From positions 32,371 through 96,370 of the forward strand of contig CANHCY010000003.1 of assembly GCA_947459295.1 (NCBI GenBank): 64,000 bases of DNA, written 5' to 3'. The translations under genes and the position numbers were made by a program. Each line of letters starts with the position of its first letter. Position 1 is the first letter of the stretch. Positions 44,808 through 54,306 of this stretch are shown one piece after another. This DNA comes from Chitinophagaceae bacterium. Its GTDB lineage: Bacteria; Bacteroidota; Bacteroidia; Chitinophagales; Chitinophagaceae. Under the pieces are notes generated by a model, which saw nothing but the letters and a program-made list of their open reading frames with translations, was not told the DNA's origin and made no database searches.

Positions 44808-46282
44808 TTGTTTACGATTTCAACTTCAATTCTTCTGTTTCTAAAACGGTTGTTGTCATTGTCATTTGCAGTTAAAGGATCCGATTCACCTTTGCCAATA
44901 GTGGCAATGCGACCCGGAGTAATACCTAATTTTACAAGCGCTGCTTTAACAGCCTCCGCTCTTTTATTGGATAAAACAATATTGTAACTGTCTTCACCCT
45001 GATTGTCTGTATGTCCGCTTATGATAATGCTTAAGCTGCTATTTTTTATTAGATAAGCAGCCATTTGCTCAATTTCTTGAACGTACCTTGGCATGATATC
45101 ATATTTATCTAACTCAAAATTAATATTGAGCGAAATGGTTTCTCTAACGCCCTTAAATGTTTTTTCGCCAGTAGCTTTTTGCTCACTTACGGTTCCTGCA
45201 CTGATGCTTAACTTTTCATAATCAAACATACAAGGCATCATGCTTACTTCGTAATAACGGTTTAATGAAAAAAGCTGGTTGTTAAATACTTCTTCAAATT
45301 CGGACCTATCATAGCACTGAAAATACATGCCATTTGTTTCGTTGGCAATGGCCCTTAAATTTACAGAGTCGGCGCCGCCACTATAGGCAATCGTAAATAC
45401 AGGAATATTATTGATAAGCGCTTTTTCTACAATAGATTTTGTGTTTTTATTTTTAGAAGAGTTTTCAATTCCGTCTGTAAATAAGAGTAGTATAGGCTTA
45501 TATTTATTGTATTTGGCCATGGTGTCTAAGCCGCGGTCTAGGGCATCGTTTATGGCAGTTCCGCCCCCAAATCCATCCATGCCTCTTTTGCGGTATAACA
45601 TTTTTTGGATGGTAGCGCTGTCGTATGCAGTGCCTTCATATGAAATGTTTGAATCAAATTTCCATAAGCTTACTAAGTTGCGCTTACTCATTTTTTTTAA
45701 GCTTTCTGATAAGGCGTCTTGTAGCTCGCTGCAGCGCTCATCACCCATAGAGCCACTATGGTCTAGTATAATGCCAATATGGTAAATGCTGGTGTCGCGC
45801 ACTTCCGTTAAAGTATATTTGGTTACGTAGCAGGTATCGTTATATTTATTAATGAACCTGAATGCATTGGTGGAATCCGCTGCATTTATTTTATGATAGC
45901 TTCCTTTTAAATTGGTCGGATAGCTCATTCTGAATTTTATTTCTTTTTTGCTTTTAGAAAAAGCATAGGTGTTGATGGTTAATTTTTCTGGAACATATGT
46001 TTCGCCAATTCTTCTTTTAATAACTGGTTTTTGTGTTATAAAAGTAGGCTCGTACATAAAAGTATAATTGGCCGGCACATGGTCAATACCATCAAAAGGT
46101 TCAAACCCAGGCCTAGGGTTAAACGTTTTTTTATAGATAGGCGCTGGTATCTTTTTTTGAATTTTTTTGGGAGGTGCTACTTCTGTAAATAGTTCTCTTG
46201 ATTCGCGGCAAGCAGTTGCCAAAATCATACACAATGCAACAAAAGCCATTGGTAAACGTGCGCTAGAAAAATGAATACCCAT
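44804..46282 (-). CDS. VWA domain - OmpA peptidoglycan-binding lipoprotein
   Basis: A 492-residue lipoprotein (signal ending at a lipobox near ILATAC). A central von Willebrand A domain has an intact MIDAS motif (ILDHSGSMGD) and spans about residues 165-340. The C-terminal OmpA domain (about 370-490) has INFELDKYDIMP, SGHTDNQGEDSYNIVLSNKRA and NRRIEVEI, which bind peptidoglycan. It likely links an outer-membrane complex to the cell wall and mediates metal-dependent protein contacts. The DUF5723 outer-membrane protein gene precedes it by 32 bases on the same strand and is a candidate partner. Confidence 0.9.
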   Translation of the reverse strand: MGIHFSSARLPMAFVALCMILATACRESRELFTEVAPPKKIQKKIPAPIYKKTFNPRPGFEPFDGIDHVPANYTFMYEPTFITQKPVIKRRIGETYVPEKLTINTYAFSKSKKEIKFRMSYPTNLKGSYHKINAADSTNAFRFINKYNDTCYVTKYTLTEVRDTSIYHIGIILDHSGSMGDERCSELQDALSESLKKMSKRNLVSLWKFDSNISYEGTAYDSATIQKMLYRKRGMDGFGGGTAINDALDRGLDTMAKYNKYKPILLLFTDGIENSSKNKNTKSIVEKALINNIPVFTIAYSGGADSVNLRAIANETNGMYFQCYDRSEFEEVFNNQLFSLNRYYEVSMMPCMFDYEKLSISAGTVSEQKATGEKTFKGVRETISLNINFELDKYDIMPRYVQEIEQMAAYLIKNSSLSIIISGHTDNQGEDSYNIVLSNKRAEAVKAALVKLGITPGRIATIGKGESDPLTANDNDNNRFRNRRIEVEIVNN

Positions 46283-46314
46283 ATCTTGTAATTTGATTGG
46301 TACTGAAAGTTAAT

Positions 46315-47754
46315 TTATTCTGGGCAGTCTATTATCGTCTTGATTTTTTTAAGACTTATAGGATGCACACTTAGCATCACATAGCCGCCACCTGACGCAT
46401 TACTCATGTTACTTGAATTAGTAAGCCACCTGAGTCTATGAACGCCAACGGTTAATGGCCCTAGTTTAATGGCGCCACCCACCATGAGTTGGCCTTGCGT
46501 ATTGTATTGCACCGGTATATAAACACCTAAGTGTAAGGTTTCGTAACGCGGGGTAACGGTAATTAAATTGAGGTCACGAACACGGCGTTTGTTAAGTCCT
46601 GCACTTGCATGCATATTTACAGTTAGGTCTGCGTTGATGTAAAAATCATTGCCTAATGGCTTATCAATATTTAGATTAAATCTAGTAGGTTTTGCAACCG
46701 TAAATGTTTCGGGCATTTGAGTAGTGGTCGCAAATATAGTAGCGAGTGAATCTCTTAGCTGATCACTATTTGCAATCCCTGTAGTTTTCCGTGAAATTAA
46801 AGGGTCGTTCATACCCGGTCGTACGCCATTAAAAATACTACTCGTAACACTATTTTTATAAGACACACCACCAATATCCATAATGGAAACGCCAATTTTT
46901 AATGCATAGTTTAAAGCATGATTGGTTTGAAAGCTGTGGGCCTCCGTATTATAAAGTAAATACTCTGCGCCAATGCTTAGCCCCATATTGGTTTTACCTT
47001 TTTTTATAAAATCAGTACCGGTATTGGCTGTTCCTGCAATGGTTTCATCATAATTAGAACTATATCCAAAAGAAGATCCTCCAGCAGTAAGCGTATATAA
47101 AGTATCTATGCCATTTGTGCTTTCTAGATAACTTAATTTGTTGACAGTGGCGTATGCACCAGAAATACTTTTATTGATTTGTAAAGTAAGGCCAGCCGTT
47201 AGTGTACTTTTTTGATTTCTAAATATTTCTTGAGCATAATTAAAATTACCTTCAAGCCAGCCACTATGTGTAAGAAAGGCTTCTAAATAAGGCGTTTGCC
47301 TGTTGAGCATAAAAAAATCATGCATACTTTGAATGCCGTTTGATACAACCAGCGGTTCTGTTTTAATGTGGTTGAAAGTCCTTGCTCTGATACCAACACT
47401 AAAAGCTTGTTTATTATTTGGTTTGTATAAAAGGTTCAATAAATTAACATCTACATTGCCATGAAAGTATTTTGGAAACATGCCTTCATGAATGCCAATC
47501 GAATCATTTTGAATATAAAATGCATTGCTATTTACATTGGCTTGTGCACTTAAAATACTAGCCTCCCATTTAAAAGATTGATTCACACTAGAAGCAGGAT
47601 TATTAAAAATACTCGTGCTTCCAGCAAACGCAGACCCGTAGGTTGGTTTGTAGCTTTGTGCAAAAGTGCTACTACCAAAACATAATGATCCCAAAGTAAC
47701 CACAGCTACCAAAAACGAGCGTATAAATAGGTGTTGCTTTGGGGTTTCTTGCAT
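46315..47754 (-). CDS. DUF5723 outer-membrane beta-barrel-like protein
   Basis: A 479-residue protein with a signal peptide (cut near TFAQS). Seen: SAFAGSTSIFNNPAS near the N-terminus, many alternating hydrophobic strands and an ending rich in aromatic and basic residues. This matches the DUF5723 family of Bacteroidota outer-membrane proteins, related in fold to PorV-type barrels. Function is unknown. It lies between an aminotransferase (four bases upstream) and the VWA-OmpA lipoprotein, with which it may act at the envelope. Confidence 0.82.
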   Translation of the reverse strand: MQETPKQHLFIRSFLVAVVTLGSLCFGSSTFAQSYKPTYGSAFAGSTSIFNNPASSVNQSFKWEASILSAQANVNSNAFYIQNDSIGIHEGMFPKYFHGNVDVNLLNLLYKPNNKQAFSVGIRARTFNHIKTEPLVVSNGIQSMHDFFMLNRQTPYLEAFLTHSGWLEGNFNYAQEIFRNQKSTLTAGLTLQINKSISGAYATVNKLSYLESTNGIDTLYTLTAGGSSFGYSSNYDETIAGTANTGTDFIKKGKTNMGLSIGAEYLLYNTEAHSFQTNHALNYALKIGVSIMDIGGVSYKNSVTSSIFNGVRPGMNDPLISRKTTGIANSDQLRDSLATIFATTTQMPETFTVAKPTRFNLNIDKPLGNDFYINADLTVNMHASAGLNKRRVRDLNLITVTPRYETLHLGVYIPVQYNTQGQLMVGGAIKLGPLTVGVHRLRWLTNSSNMSNASGGGYVMLSVHPISLKKIKTIIDCPE

Positions 47755-47758
47755 GAAT

Positions 47759-48955
47759 TTATTTTATAAGACCCGGATATACTTTTAATGCTGCTTCTAG
47801 ACAGTCCATTGCTTTATTGATGTCTTCCAAATTTAAAACATAGGCAAGCCTTACTTCTTGTTTACCAAGTCCTGGCGTGCCATAAAATCCTGTAGCAGGT
47901 GCTAGCATGACTGTTTGGTTTTCAAAAGCAAAGTCTTCAAGTAACCACTGACAAAATGTATCAGCATCGTCTATAGGTAATTTAGCTATGGCATAAAAAG
48001 CGCCGCCCGGATTCGGACAAAAAACGCCTTCCATTGCATTTAATCTTGTAACAATCAAATCTCTTCTTGATTTGTATTCGGCCTTGGTATCATCAAAATA
48101 ATTGGCAGGCAAATCAATGGCAGCTTCACCAGCAATTTGCGCAAAACTTGGTGGGCTTAAACGGGCCTGCGCAAATTTCATGGTAGCGTCAAGTAACGCT
48201 TGGTTTTTAGTAATAAAAGCGCCAATTCGACCACCGCATGCACTGTATCTTTTACTGATGGTATCCATGATCACAACATGATCATCAACGCCCGTTAAAT
48301 GTAGTGCACTAATTTGCGTACCCTCATAACAAAACTCTCTGTAGGCTTCGTCAGAAAATAAATACAAGTTGTGTTTTAGAATAATATTTTTTAGTTGCTC
48401 CATTTCGGCAGCACTATATAAATAACCAGTTGGATTGTTAGGATTACAAATTACAATGGCTTTGGTGCGCGGCGTAATTTTTGCCTCAATGTCTTCGATA
48501 GGAGGTAGTGCAAAACCGTTTTCGATATATGAAGTAATAGGCACTACGGTAACGCCAGCTTCCACTGCAAACCCGTTGTAGTTGGCATAAAAAGGTTCTG
48601 GGATAATTACTTCATCGCCAGCATCAAGGCATGCCATAAAGCCAAACAAAATGGCTTCACTACCCCCCGTGGTAATAATGATTTGTTTTTCGTTGACATC
48701 AATGCCAACAGTTTTATAGTAACCCACTAATTTTTTGCGGTAACTTTCATTGCCTGCACTATGGCTATATTCTAGCACTTTAAAATCACTATGTCTTACC
48801 GCATCGAGCACCATTTTAGGTGTTTCGATATCTGGCTGACCAATATTAAGGTGGTATACTTTAGTGCCTCTTTTTTTTGCAGCTTCTGCAAAGGGAACTA
48901 GTTTTCTGATTGGTGAGGCTGGCATGTCTATGCCACGTTTGCTGATTTGTAACAT
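47759..48955 (-). CDS. Class I/II PLP-dependent aminotransferase (aspartate aminotransferase-like)
   Basis: A 398-residue fold-type I aminotransferase. Seen: YHLNIGQPDIETP, TTGGSEAILFG, CNPNNPTGYLYS, the FSDEAYREFCYEG strand and the PLP lysine in SKRYSACGGRIG. It moves amino groups between amino acids and 2-oxoacids; the precise pair is not readable. The first codon is only four bases after a perfect -7 box (48960-48967), so the mRNA may be leaderless. The alternative start at M11 (MPASPIRK) would leave a short leader. Confidence 0.9.
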   Translation of the reverse strand: MLQISKRGIDMPASPIRKLVPFAEAAKKRGTKVYHLNIGQPDIETPKMVLDAVRHSDFKVLEYSHSAGNESYRKKLVGYYKTVGIDVNEKQIIITTGGSEAILFGFMACLDAGDEVIIPEPFYANYNGFAVEAGVTVVPITSYIENGFALPPIEDIEAKITPRTKAIVICNPNNPTGYLYSAAEMEQLKNIILKHNLYLFSDEAYREFCYEGTQISALHLTGVDDHVVIMDTISKRYSACGGRIGAFITKNQALLDATMKFAQARLSPPSFAQIAGEAAIDLPANYFDDTKAEYKSRRDLIVTRLNAMEGVFCPNPGGAFYAIAKLPIDDADTFCQWLLEDFAFENQTVMLAPATGFYGTPGLGKQEVRLAYVLNLEDINKAMDCLEAALKVYPGLIK

Positions 48956-48959
48956 GTTG

Positions 48960-48993
48960 CAAATATAAGTTTACAATTTGAGGCAGGGGCAAA
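48960..48993 (-). promoter_or_regulatory. Bacteroidota-type promoter of the aminotransferase gene
   Basis: On the minus strand the -7 box TATATTTG lies at 48967-48960, preceded by TTTG at 48993-48990 with 22 bases between. This fits the Bacteroidota pattern TTG-N17-23-TAnnTTTG. The -33 element is formed by the T-run of the neighbouring terminator. The -7 box ends four bases before the start codon. Confidence 0.6.
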
Positions 48994-49020
48994 AAAAACC
49001 AGCCTCCGAAGGAGGCTGGT
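48991..49020 (-). terminator. Rho-independent terminator of the DUF1573 gene
   Basis: A perfect 10-bp stem (48998-49007 with 49011-49020) and three-base loop, followed on the minus strand by eight T residues. It lies 25 bases after the DUF1573 stop. Confidence 0.9.
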
Positions 49021-49045
49021 AAGATCATTATCAGAATCTTAACAA

Positions 49046-49423
49046 TTATTTTTTAGGAGCAACAACCTCTCCATTAATGGTTAAGATGATTGGCTCGGCA
49101 ACACCTACTAATTTAACAGTAACACGCTTCGTAAAATTACCCATGCTAGCCGCATTGTAAGTTACTTTAACAGTGCTTGATTTGCCAGGTAAAATTGGCT
49201 CTTTAGTTACCTCAGGAGTGGTACAACCACACTCAGCGGTGCAATATTCAACAACTGCTGGCTTTGCACCTGTGTTTTTAAAGGTAAAAACGTGGGTTAC
49301 TGGAGTGCCTTGAGCAATTTTTCCAAAATTAAATGAGCCTGCTTCAAATTTAATGTCTTGTTGCGCAAATACGCTGATTGAGACAGTGATAGCTAATAAA
49401 GTAAGTGCTAAAATCTTTTTCAT
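49046..49423 (-). CDS. DUF1573 secreted protein
   Basis: A 125-residue protein with a signal peptide (cut near VFAQQ). The mature part is one Ig-like DUF1573 domain: FNFGKIAQGTPVTHVFTFKNTG, then ECGCTTPEVTKEPILPGKSSTVKVTYN. The family is common in Bacteroidota, often in several copies, with unknown function in the envelope. It is a single-gene unit with its own terminator. Confidence 0.9.
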   Translation of the reverse strand: MKKILALTLLAITVSISVFAQQDIKFEAGSFNFGKIAQGTPVTHVFTFKNTGAKPAVVEYCTAECGCTTPEVTKEPILPGKSSTVKVTYNAASMGNFTKRVTVKLVGVAEPIILTINGEVVAPKK

Positions 49424-49569
49424 ATAAGTGCTTTGTTTAAAGTACCCTGTAAAAGTATCATATATAGTTCAAATTTGTAACAAAAAGGCCTTAAAAAAAG
49501 GCTAAATCGCTAAAAAAAGGGGGTTGTTAAGGGTAGTTTAGATTTATCCCCAAATTCAAGAACACCCCT

Positions 49570-49598
49570 TTTGTATTGGGTCCCGAATGCTATTTTTG
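49570..49598 (+). promoter_or_regulatory. Bacteroidota-type promoter of the E1 fusion gene
   Basis: TTTG at 49570-49573 and TATTTTTG at 49591-49598 are separated by 17 bases, matching the TTG/TAnnTTTG pattern. The box ends four bases before the preferred start codon at 49603, the same geometry as at the aminotransferase gene. Confidence 0.6.
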
Positions 49599-49602
49599 TG
49601 CC

Positions 49603-51987
49603 ATGGAATTAATTGCTTCGCCAGCGCCCCAAACCGATATGTTATCCTTTGAAGGATTTCGTAATACGGTGATTCAGGATTATAAAATTTCGCTCATTAG
49701 CAGGGAAGTTAGTTTGCTGGGTAGAAGAGAAGTGCTTACAGGTAAAGCCAAGTTTGGCATTTTTGGTGATGGTAAAGAAGTAGCGCAAGTAGCACTCGCA
49801 AAATATTTTAAAAACGGCGATTTCAGATCTGGTTATTACAGAGATCAAACTTTTATGTTTGCGGCTGGTATTGCAAGTGTAGAACAATATTTTTCTCAAT
49901 TATTTGCAGACCCTGATGGCAACCATGATATTTTTTGCGCAGGTCGACAAATGAGTTCTCATTTTGTAACACCAACTGTCGATAAAAATGGCAACTGGCT
50001 CGATGTAGTCAATCAAAAAAATTCCTCTGCCGACATGGCGCCTACAGCAGGTCAAATGCCGCGTGCAGTAGGACTTGCATTTGCATCTAAATGTTTTAGA
50101 CAAGCGCAAGAAAAAAATAATGCCTTACATACAAATTTGAGTAACCATGGTAACGAAATTTGTTTTTGTACCATTGGTGACGCAAGTACGTCGGAAGGTC
50201 ATTTTTGGGAATCCATGAACGCCGCTGCTGTATTACAAATTCCATTAGCGGTTTTTGTATGGGATGATGGTTATGGCATTTCTGTCCCTAAAAATTTACA
50301 AACAACAAAAAGTTCAATTTCTGATGCGCTTGCTGGCATGCAAAAATTAGCAGACACCAATGGTATCGAAATATACAAAGTGAAGGCTTGGGATTATGCC
50401 GGTATGTGTGAAGTATTTGAAGAGGGCTTACAAAAAATTAGAGATACGCACACGCCTGCACTTTTTCATATCGAAGAGGTAACGCAGCCGCAGGGCCATT
50501 CTACAAGTGGCAGCCACGAGCGGTATAAATCAGCAGAGCGGTTAGAGTGGGAAAAAAATTGGGATTGCATTATCAAAATGCGTGAGTGGATGTTAGATGC
50601 TGGTCTTGCAACCATTACCGAGTTAAATAATGTTGAGGTTGAAGCAAAAGAATTTGTGAAAGAGGCAAAAGCAAATGCATGGGAGAAATTTATTGGACCT
50701 ATTAAAAAACAGGCCGAGCAAGCGGTTCAAATGATTGGTGGCTTGCAAGTGATGACTCCTGCAGTGCAGCAAATAGTTGCAGAACTAACGGCAAATAAAG
50801 AACCACTTAGACGCGATGTTTTAAAAGCACTTGCTAAAGTTAGCGAAGCAGCTGCTGGTGTTAAGGGTGTCGAAAAAGTAACGCAGTATGCGGCGCAGTT
50901 AAAAAATGAAGCAGCTGGATTATTTAATACTTACTTATACAACGAAGGTCCAAAATCGGCACTTCGAGTATCTACTGTTTCGGCTACATATGCCCCTGAT
51001 GCACCCACTGTAAATGCCTACGAAGTACTCAATAAATATTTTGATGCACTATTTGCTAGCAATCCTAAAGTGTATGCTTTTGGTGAAGACGTTGGCTATA
51101 TAGGTGACGTAAATCAGGGTTTTGCTGGCCTACAAGAAAAGCATGGTGCTGACCGTATTTCTGATACCGGCATTAGAGAGCTTACCATTGTAGGACAAGC
51201 CGTGGGTATGGCTGTTAGAGGTTTAAGACCCATAGCTGAAATTCAATATCTCGACTATTTGCTCTATGGTTTACAGCCTTTAAGTGATGATGTTGCTACT
51301 ACGCATTATAGAACCAATGGTCAACAAAGTTGTCCTGTTATTATTAGAACAAGAGGGCATAGACTAGAAGGAATTTGGCATAGTGGATCACCCATGGGGA
51401 TGATTGTAAATGCACTCCGAGGCATGTATGTTTGTGTGCCGCGTAATATGGTGCAAGCGGCTGGTATGTACAATACACTTCTACAATCTAACGACCCGGC
51501 TATTGTAATTGAGTGCTTAAATGGGTACCGACTCAAAGAAAAATTACCTAATAATTTACTTGAATTTTCTGTGCCATTAGGCATTCCAGAAATCATCAAC
51601 GAAGGAAGCGATATTACCATTGTTTCTTATGGTTCTACACTGCGTATTATTGAAGAGGCGATTGTTCGTTTAGCGCATGAAGGAATTTCGGTAGAGCTTG
51701 TTGACGTTCAAACATTACTTCCTTTTGATATCCATCATAGCATTGTAAAATCCTTGCAAAAAACAAACCGCATTTTATTTGTAGATGAAGATGTGCCAGG
51801 TGGCGCTACTGCATATATGTTTACGCAGGTTATGGAAGAGCAAGGTGGATACAAGTGGTTAGACGCAAGTCCTAGAACCCTTGCTGCAAAAGCGCATAGG
51901 CCAGGTTACGGTAGTGATGGTGATTACTTTAGTAAGCCCAACACCGAAGATGTGATTGAAGCTGTGAGAGCTGTTATGGCAGAATAA
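49603..51987 (+). CDS. 2-oxoacid dehydrogenase E1, alpha and beta subunits fused
   Basis: About 794 residues containing both halves of a branched-chain or pyruvate-type E1. The alpha half (about 20-370) has the thiamine-diphosphate motif GDASTSEGHFWESMN and HSTSGSHERYKS. The beta half (about 460-794) has FGEDVGYIGDVNQGFAGL, the E-I-Q-Y-L-D-Y segment and DEDVPGGATAYMF. The reaction decarboxylates a 2-oxoacid and transfers the acyl group to E2 lipoamide. The frame reaches back to a TTG at 49576; ATG at 49603 is preferred, and ATG at 49639 is possible if the promoter produces a transcript starting at the first ATG. No E2 or E3 is nearby. Confidence 0.93.
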   Translation: MELIASPAPQTDMLSFEGFRNTVIQDYKISLISREVSLLGRREVLTGKAKFGIFGDGKEVAQVALAKYFKNGDFRSGYYRDQTFMFAAGIASVEQYFSQLFADPDGNHDIFCAGRQMSSHFVTPTVDKNGNWLDVVNQKNSSADMAPTAGQMPRAVGLAFASKCFRQAQEKNNALHTNLSNHGNEICFCTIGDASTSEGHFWESMNAAAVLQIPLAVFVWDDGYGISVPKNLQTTKSSISDALAGMQKLADTNGIEIYKVKAWDYAGMCEVFEEGLQKIRDTHTPALFHIEEVTQPQGHSTSGSHERYKSAERLEWEKNWDCIIKMREWMLDAGLATITELNNVEVEAKEFVKEAKANAWEKFIGPIKKQAEQAVQMIGGLQVMTPAVQQIVAELTANKEPLRRDVLKALAKVSEAAAGVKGVEKVTQYAAQLKNEAAGLFNTYLYNEGPKSALRVSTVSATYAPDAPTVNAYEVLNKYFDALFASNPKVYAFGEDVGYIGDVNQGFAGLQEKHGADRISDTGIRELTIVGQAVGMAVRGLRPIAEIQYLDYLLYGLQPLSDDVATTHYRTNGQQSCPVIIRTRGHRLEGIWHSGSPMGMIVNALRGMYVCVPRNMVQAAGMYNTLLQSNDPAIVIECLNGYRLKEKLPNNLLEFSVPLGIPEIINEGSDITIVSYGSTLRIIEEAIVRLAHEGISVELVDVQTLLPFDIHHSIVKSLQKTNRILFVDEDVPGGATAYMFTQVMEEQGGYKWLDASPRTLAAKAHRPGYGSDGDYFSKPNTEDVIEAVRAVMAE

Positions 51988-52006
51988 ATAGGGGTAAGTA
52001 ATTTAT

Positions 52007-52729
52007 TTATCCCATATTATGGAAAACCTTATTCACGTCTTCGTCTTCTTCTAGCCTCTCAATTAATTTACTAATATCTTCTGCTTGTTCGTCAGTAACA
52101 GGAACAGTTGTTGATGGAATCCATTCAAACTCGGCGCTGATAACGTTTAACTTTTTTGCCTCTAATTCTTTTTGCAAGTTGCCAAAATCAGTAAATGCAC
52201 ATCTTAAGACAATAATTGGATTTCCATTATCGTCGTTGCTATCTCCAAGTTCATCAAGGCCATGATCAATGAGTTCTAATTCTAAATCGTCCATCACAAT
52301 ACCTTCGGGACTTAGTTTAAACACACCCATTTTTTTAAATTGAAAACTTACGCTTCCGCTATTCCCCATCGATCCACCACCTTTATTAAAATGACTTTTA
52401 ACATTGGCTACCGTTCTTACATGGTTGTCCGTTGCTGTTTCAACAAGTAAGGCTACACCATGAGGCGCGTAACCTTCATATAGGATTTCTTCGTAGTTAG
52501 AAGTGTCTTTACCCATGGCGCGCTTAATAGCTGCTTCCACTCTGTCTTTTGGCATACCAGCACTACGGGCATTTTGATAACATCTTCTTAAAGCAGGGTT
52601 GTCATCGGGGTTGGGGCCGCCTGATTTTACTGCAATTACAATTTCTTTACCGATACGGGTAAATTGTTTTGCCATGCGGTCAAAACGCTTGAACATGGTT
52701 GCTTTACGAACTTCAAAAATCCTTCCCAT
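52007..52729 (-). CDS. yebC: YebC/PmpR/TACO1 family protein
   Basis: A 240-residue protein of the YebC family, known as a DNA-binding regulator or a factor aiding translation of difficult peptide stretches. Seen: [45 protein letters not shown] and [22 protein letters not shown], followed by the alternate-layer domains and an acidic end. The N-terminal motif usually written AHKSKW-like is replaced by [12 protein letters not shown], a Bacteroidota feature. A -7 box lies about 20 bases upstream. Confidence 0.93.
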   Translation of the reverse strand: MGRIFEVRKATMFKRFDRMAKQFTRIGKEIVIAVKSGGPNPDDNPALRRCYQNARSAGMPKDRVEAAIKRAMGKDTSNYEEILYEGYAPHGVALLVETATDNHVRTVANVKSHFNKGGGSMGNSGSVSFQFKKMGVFKLSPEGIVMDDLELELIDHGLDELGDSNDDNGNPIIVLRCAFTDFGNLQKELEAKKLNVISAEFEWIPSTTVPVTDEQAEDISKLIERLEEDEDVNKVFHNMG

Positions 52730-52748
52730 AGTGATTGTTTAAGAGTTG

Positions 52749-52756
52749 CAAAAATA
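52749..52756 (-). promoter_or_regulatory. -7 promoter box of yebC
   Basis: TATTTTTG on the minus strand fits TAnnTTTG and lies 19 bases before the yebC start codon. No clear -33 element is seen; that position falls inside the upstream terminator. Confidence 0.45.
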
Positions 52757-52760
52757 CGGC

Positions 52761-52797
52761 AAAAAAAATAGTCCCGAAGGTCGGGACTATTTTTTTT
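52761..52797 (-). terminator. Terminator of the APC permease gene, symmetric
   Basis: A 10-bp stem (ATAGTCCCGA at 52768-52777 with TCGGGACTAT at 52781-52790), loop AGG, flanked by eight A residues on one side and eight T residues on the other. On the minus strand it follows the permease stop by about 18 bases. Confidence 0.9.
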
Positions 52798-52815
52798 AAA
52801 TATATAAGTAAAGGG

Positions 52816-54306
52816 TTAGTTTAACTTACTGTGTTTGCGGCTGTATACAAAGTATACAACTAGGCCTAAAATCATCCAGCCAAATGCTACTTTAAGTGTT
52901 TGTGCATCAAGTGCAAAAATCATTGCCAAGCATATCACAGCACCTAAAATTGGAACGAGTGGTACAAGTGGGGTTTTAAATGGTCTTTCCATTTCTGGAG
53001 ACTTAACACGTAATATCCATATGCCCGCACTTACAAGTACGAAGGCAAATAAGGTACCAAATGAGGTTAAATCACCGGCAACACTTCCTGGTACAAAAGC
53101 TGCAAAACCGCCTACAAATGCAAATAAGATCCAGTTAGATTTGTACGGCGTGCGGTATTTAGGGTGAAGGTCAGAAAATACTTTAGGTAATAAGCCATCG
53201 TTTGCCATTGAAAAGAACACACGAGATTGACCCATTAACATGACAAGAATTACCGAGCTAAAGCCCGCTAAAATTGCAACGGTAACTGCTGTTGCCAACC
53301 ATCCGTAGCCAGTCATATAATTTGAAATAGCGTAGGCAACAGAAGCTTCACGACCTTTTAAAGGATCCACAAAGTCTTTCCAGTTTGCAACACCCGTTAA
53401 TACGTGTCCAAATAAGATGTATAAAATAGTACATACTACAAGTGATCCTAAAATACCGATAGGCATATCTCTTTTAGGATTTTTTGCTTCTTGTGCTGCA
53501 GTAGACACCGCGTCAAAACCAATAAAAGCAAAAAACACAATAGCGGCACCGCCTAATACGCCACCCCAACCATGCTTAAACACACCTGAGTAATCAGCAA
53601 CAATTTTACCTGATGCATCTAGTAGAGGAGGTTGGTCTGCAGGAATAAAATAAGGGGTATGGTTTTCAGGTTTAATAAACTGCCAACCTAAAACAATAAA
53701 TATAATTACAATCGCTACTTTAATAAAAACGATAACCGCATTAACGATTGCCGATTCTTGGGTTCCTTTAATAAGTAAAAGCGTAAGTAATAATAAGATC
53801 ACTAAAGATGGTGCATTCATGATACCGTGGTGAATAACGCCTGCAGTATCGGTGACACTTTCAAAGGGGGAGTGGCTCCACTCATAGGGTATACTTCCTC
53901 CTAGCAGCTTATTTAAATATTCACTCCAAGCAATAGAAACAGTAGCTGCTCCTAATGCATATTCCATAATTAATGCCCAACCAATAATCCATGCTACCGT
54001 TTCTCCCATAGTTACATAAGAGTATGCATATGCACTACCTGAAATAGGAATCATGGCAGCAAATTCTGCGTAACATAAACCTGCAAAGGCACAACCAATA
54101 GCGGCTATAATAAATGATAATGTAACGGCTGGTCCAGCGGCTTGGCCTGCAGCAGCAGCTGTTCTTACAAATAAACCTGCTCCAATAATAGCACCAACGC
54201 CAAGTGCAACAAGGTTACCTGCACCGAGGGTGCGTTTAAGGCCCTTACCGCCATCTTCTGCTTGAGCTAGCATTAACGACAAATCCTTTTTTCTGAATAA
54301 ACTCAT
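52816..54306 (-). CDS. APC-superfamily amino acid permease (cationic amino acid transporter type)
   Basis: A 496-residue inner-membrane protein with 12 or more helices. Seen: the helix-1 substrate-binding motif GVGAIIGAGLFVRTA, GCAFAGLCYAEFAAMIP, GSAYAYSYVTMGE and FFAFIGFDAVSTAAQEAKNP, which are hallmarks of the CAT/YfnA-like group. It probably takes up an amino acid with protons; specificity is not readable. It has its own terminator downstream and a 145-base divergent region with the DAACS symporter upstream. Confidence 0.92.
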   Translation of the reverse strand: MSLFRKKDLSLMLAQAEDGGKGLKRTLGAGNLVALGVGAIIGAGLFVRTAAAAGQAAGPAVTLSFIIAAIGCAFAGLCYAEFAAMIPISGSAYAYSYVTMGETVAWIIGWALIMEYALGAATVSIAWSEYLNKLLGGSIPYEWSHSPFESVTDTAGVIHHGIMNAPSLVILLLLTLLLIKGTQESAIVNAVIVFIKVAIVIIFIVLGWQFIKPENHTPYFIPADQPPLLDASGKIVADYSGVFKHGWGGVLGGAAIVFFAFIGFDAVSTAAQEAKNPKRDMPIGILGSLVVCTILYILFGHVLTGVANWKDFVDPLKGREASVAYAISNYMTGYGWLATAVTVAILAGFSSVILVMLMGQSRVFFSMANDGLLPKVFSDLHPKYRTPYKSNWILFAFVGGFAAFVPGSVAGDLTSFGTLFAFVLVSAGIWILRVKSPEMERPFKTPLVPLVPILGAVICLAMIFALDAQTLKVAFGWMILGLVVYFVYSRKHSKLN

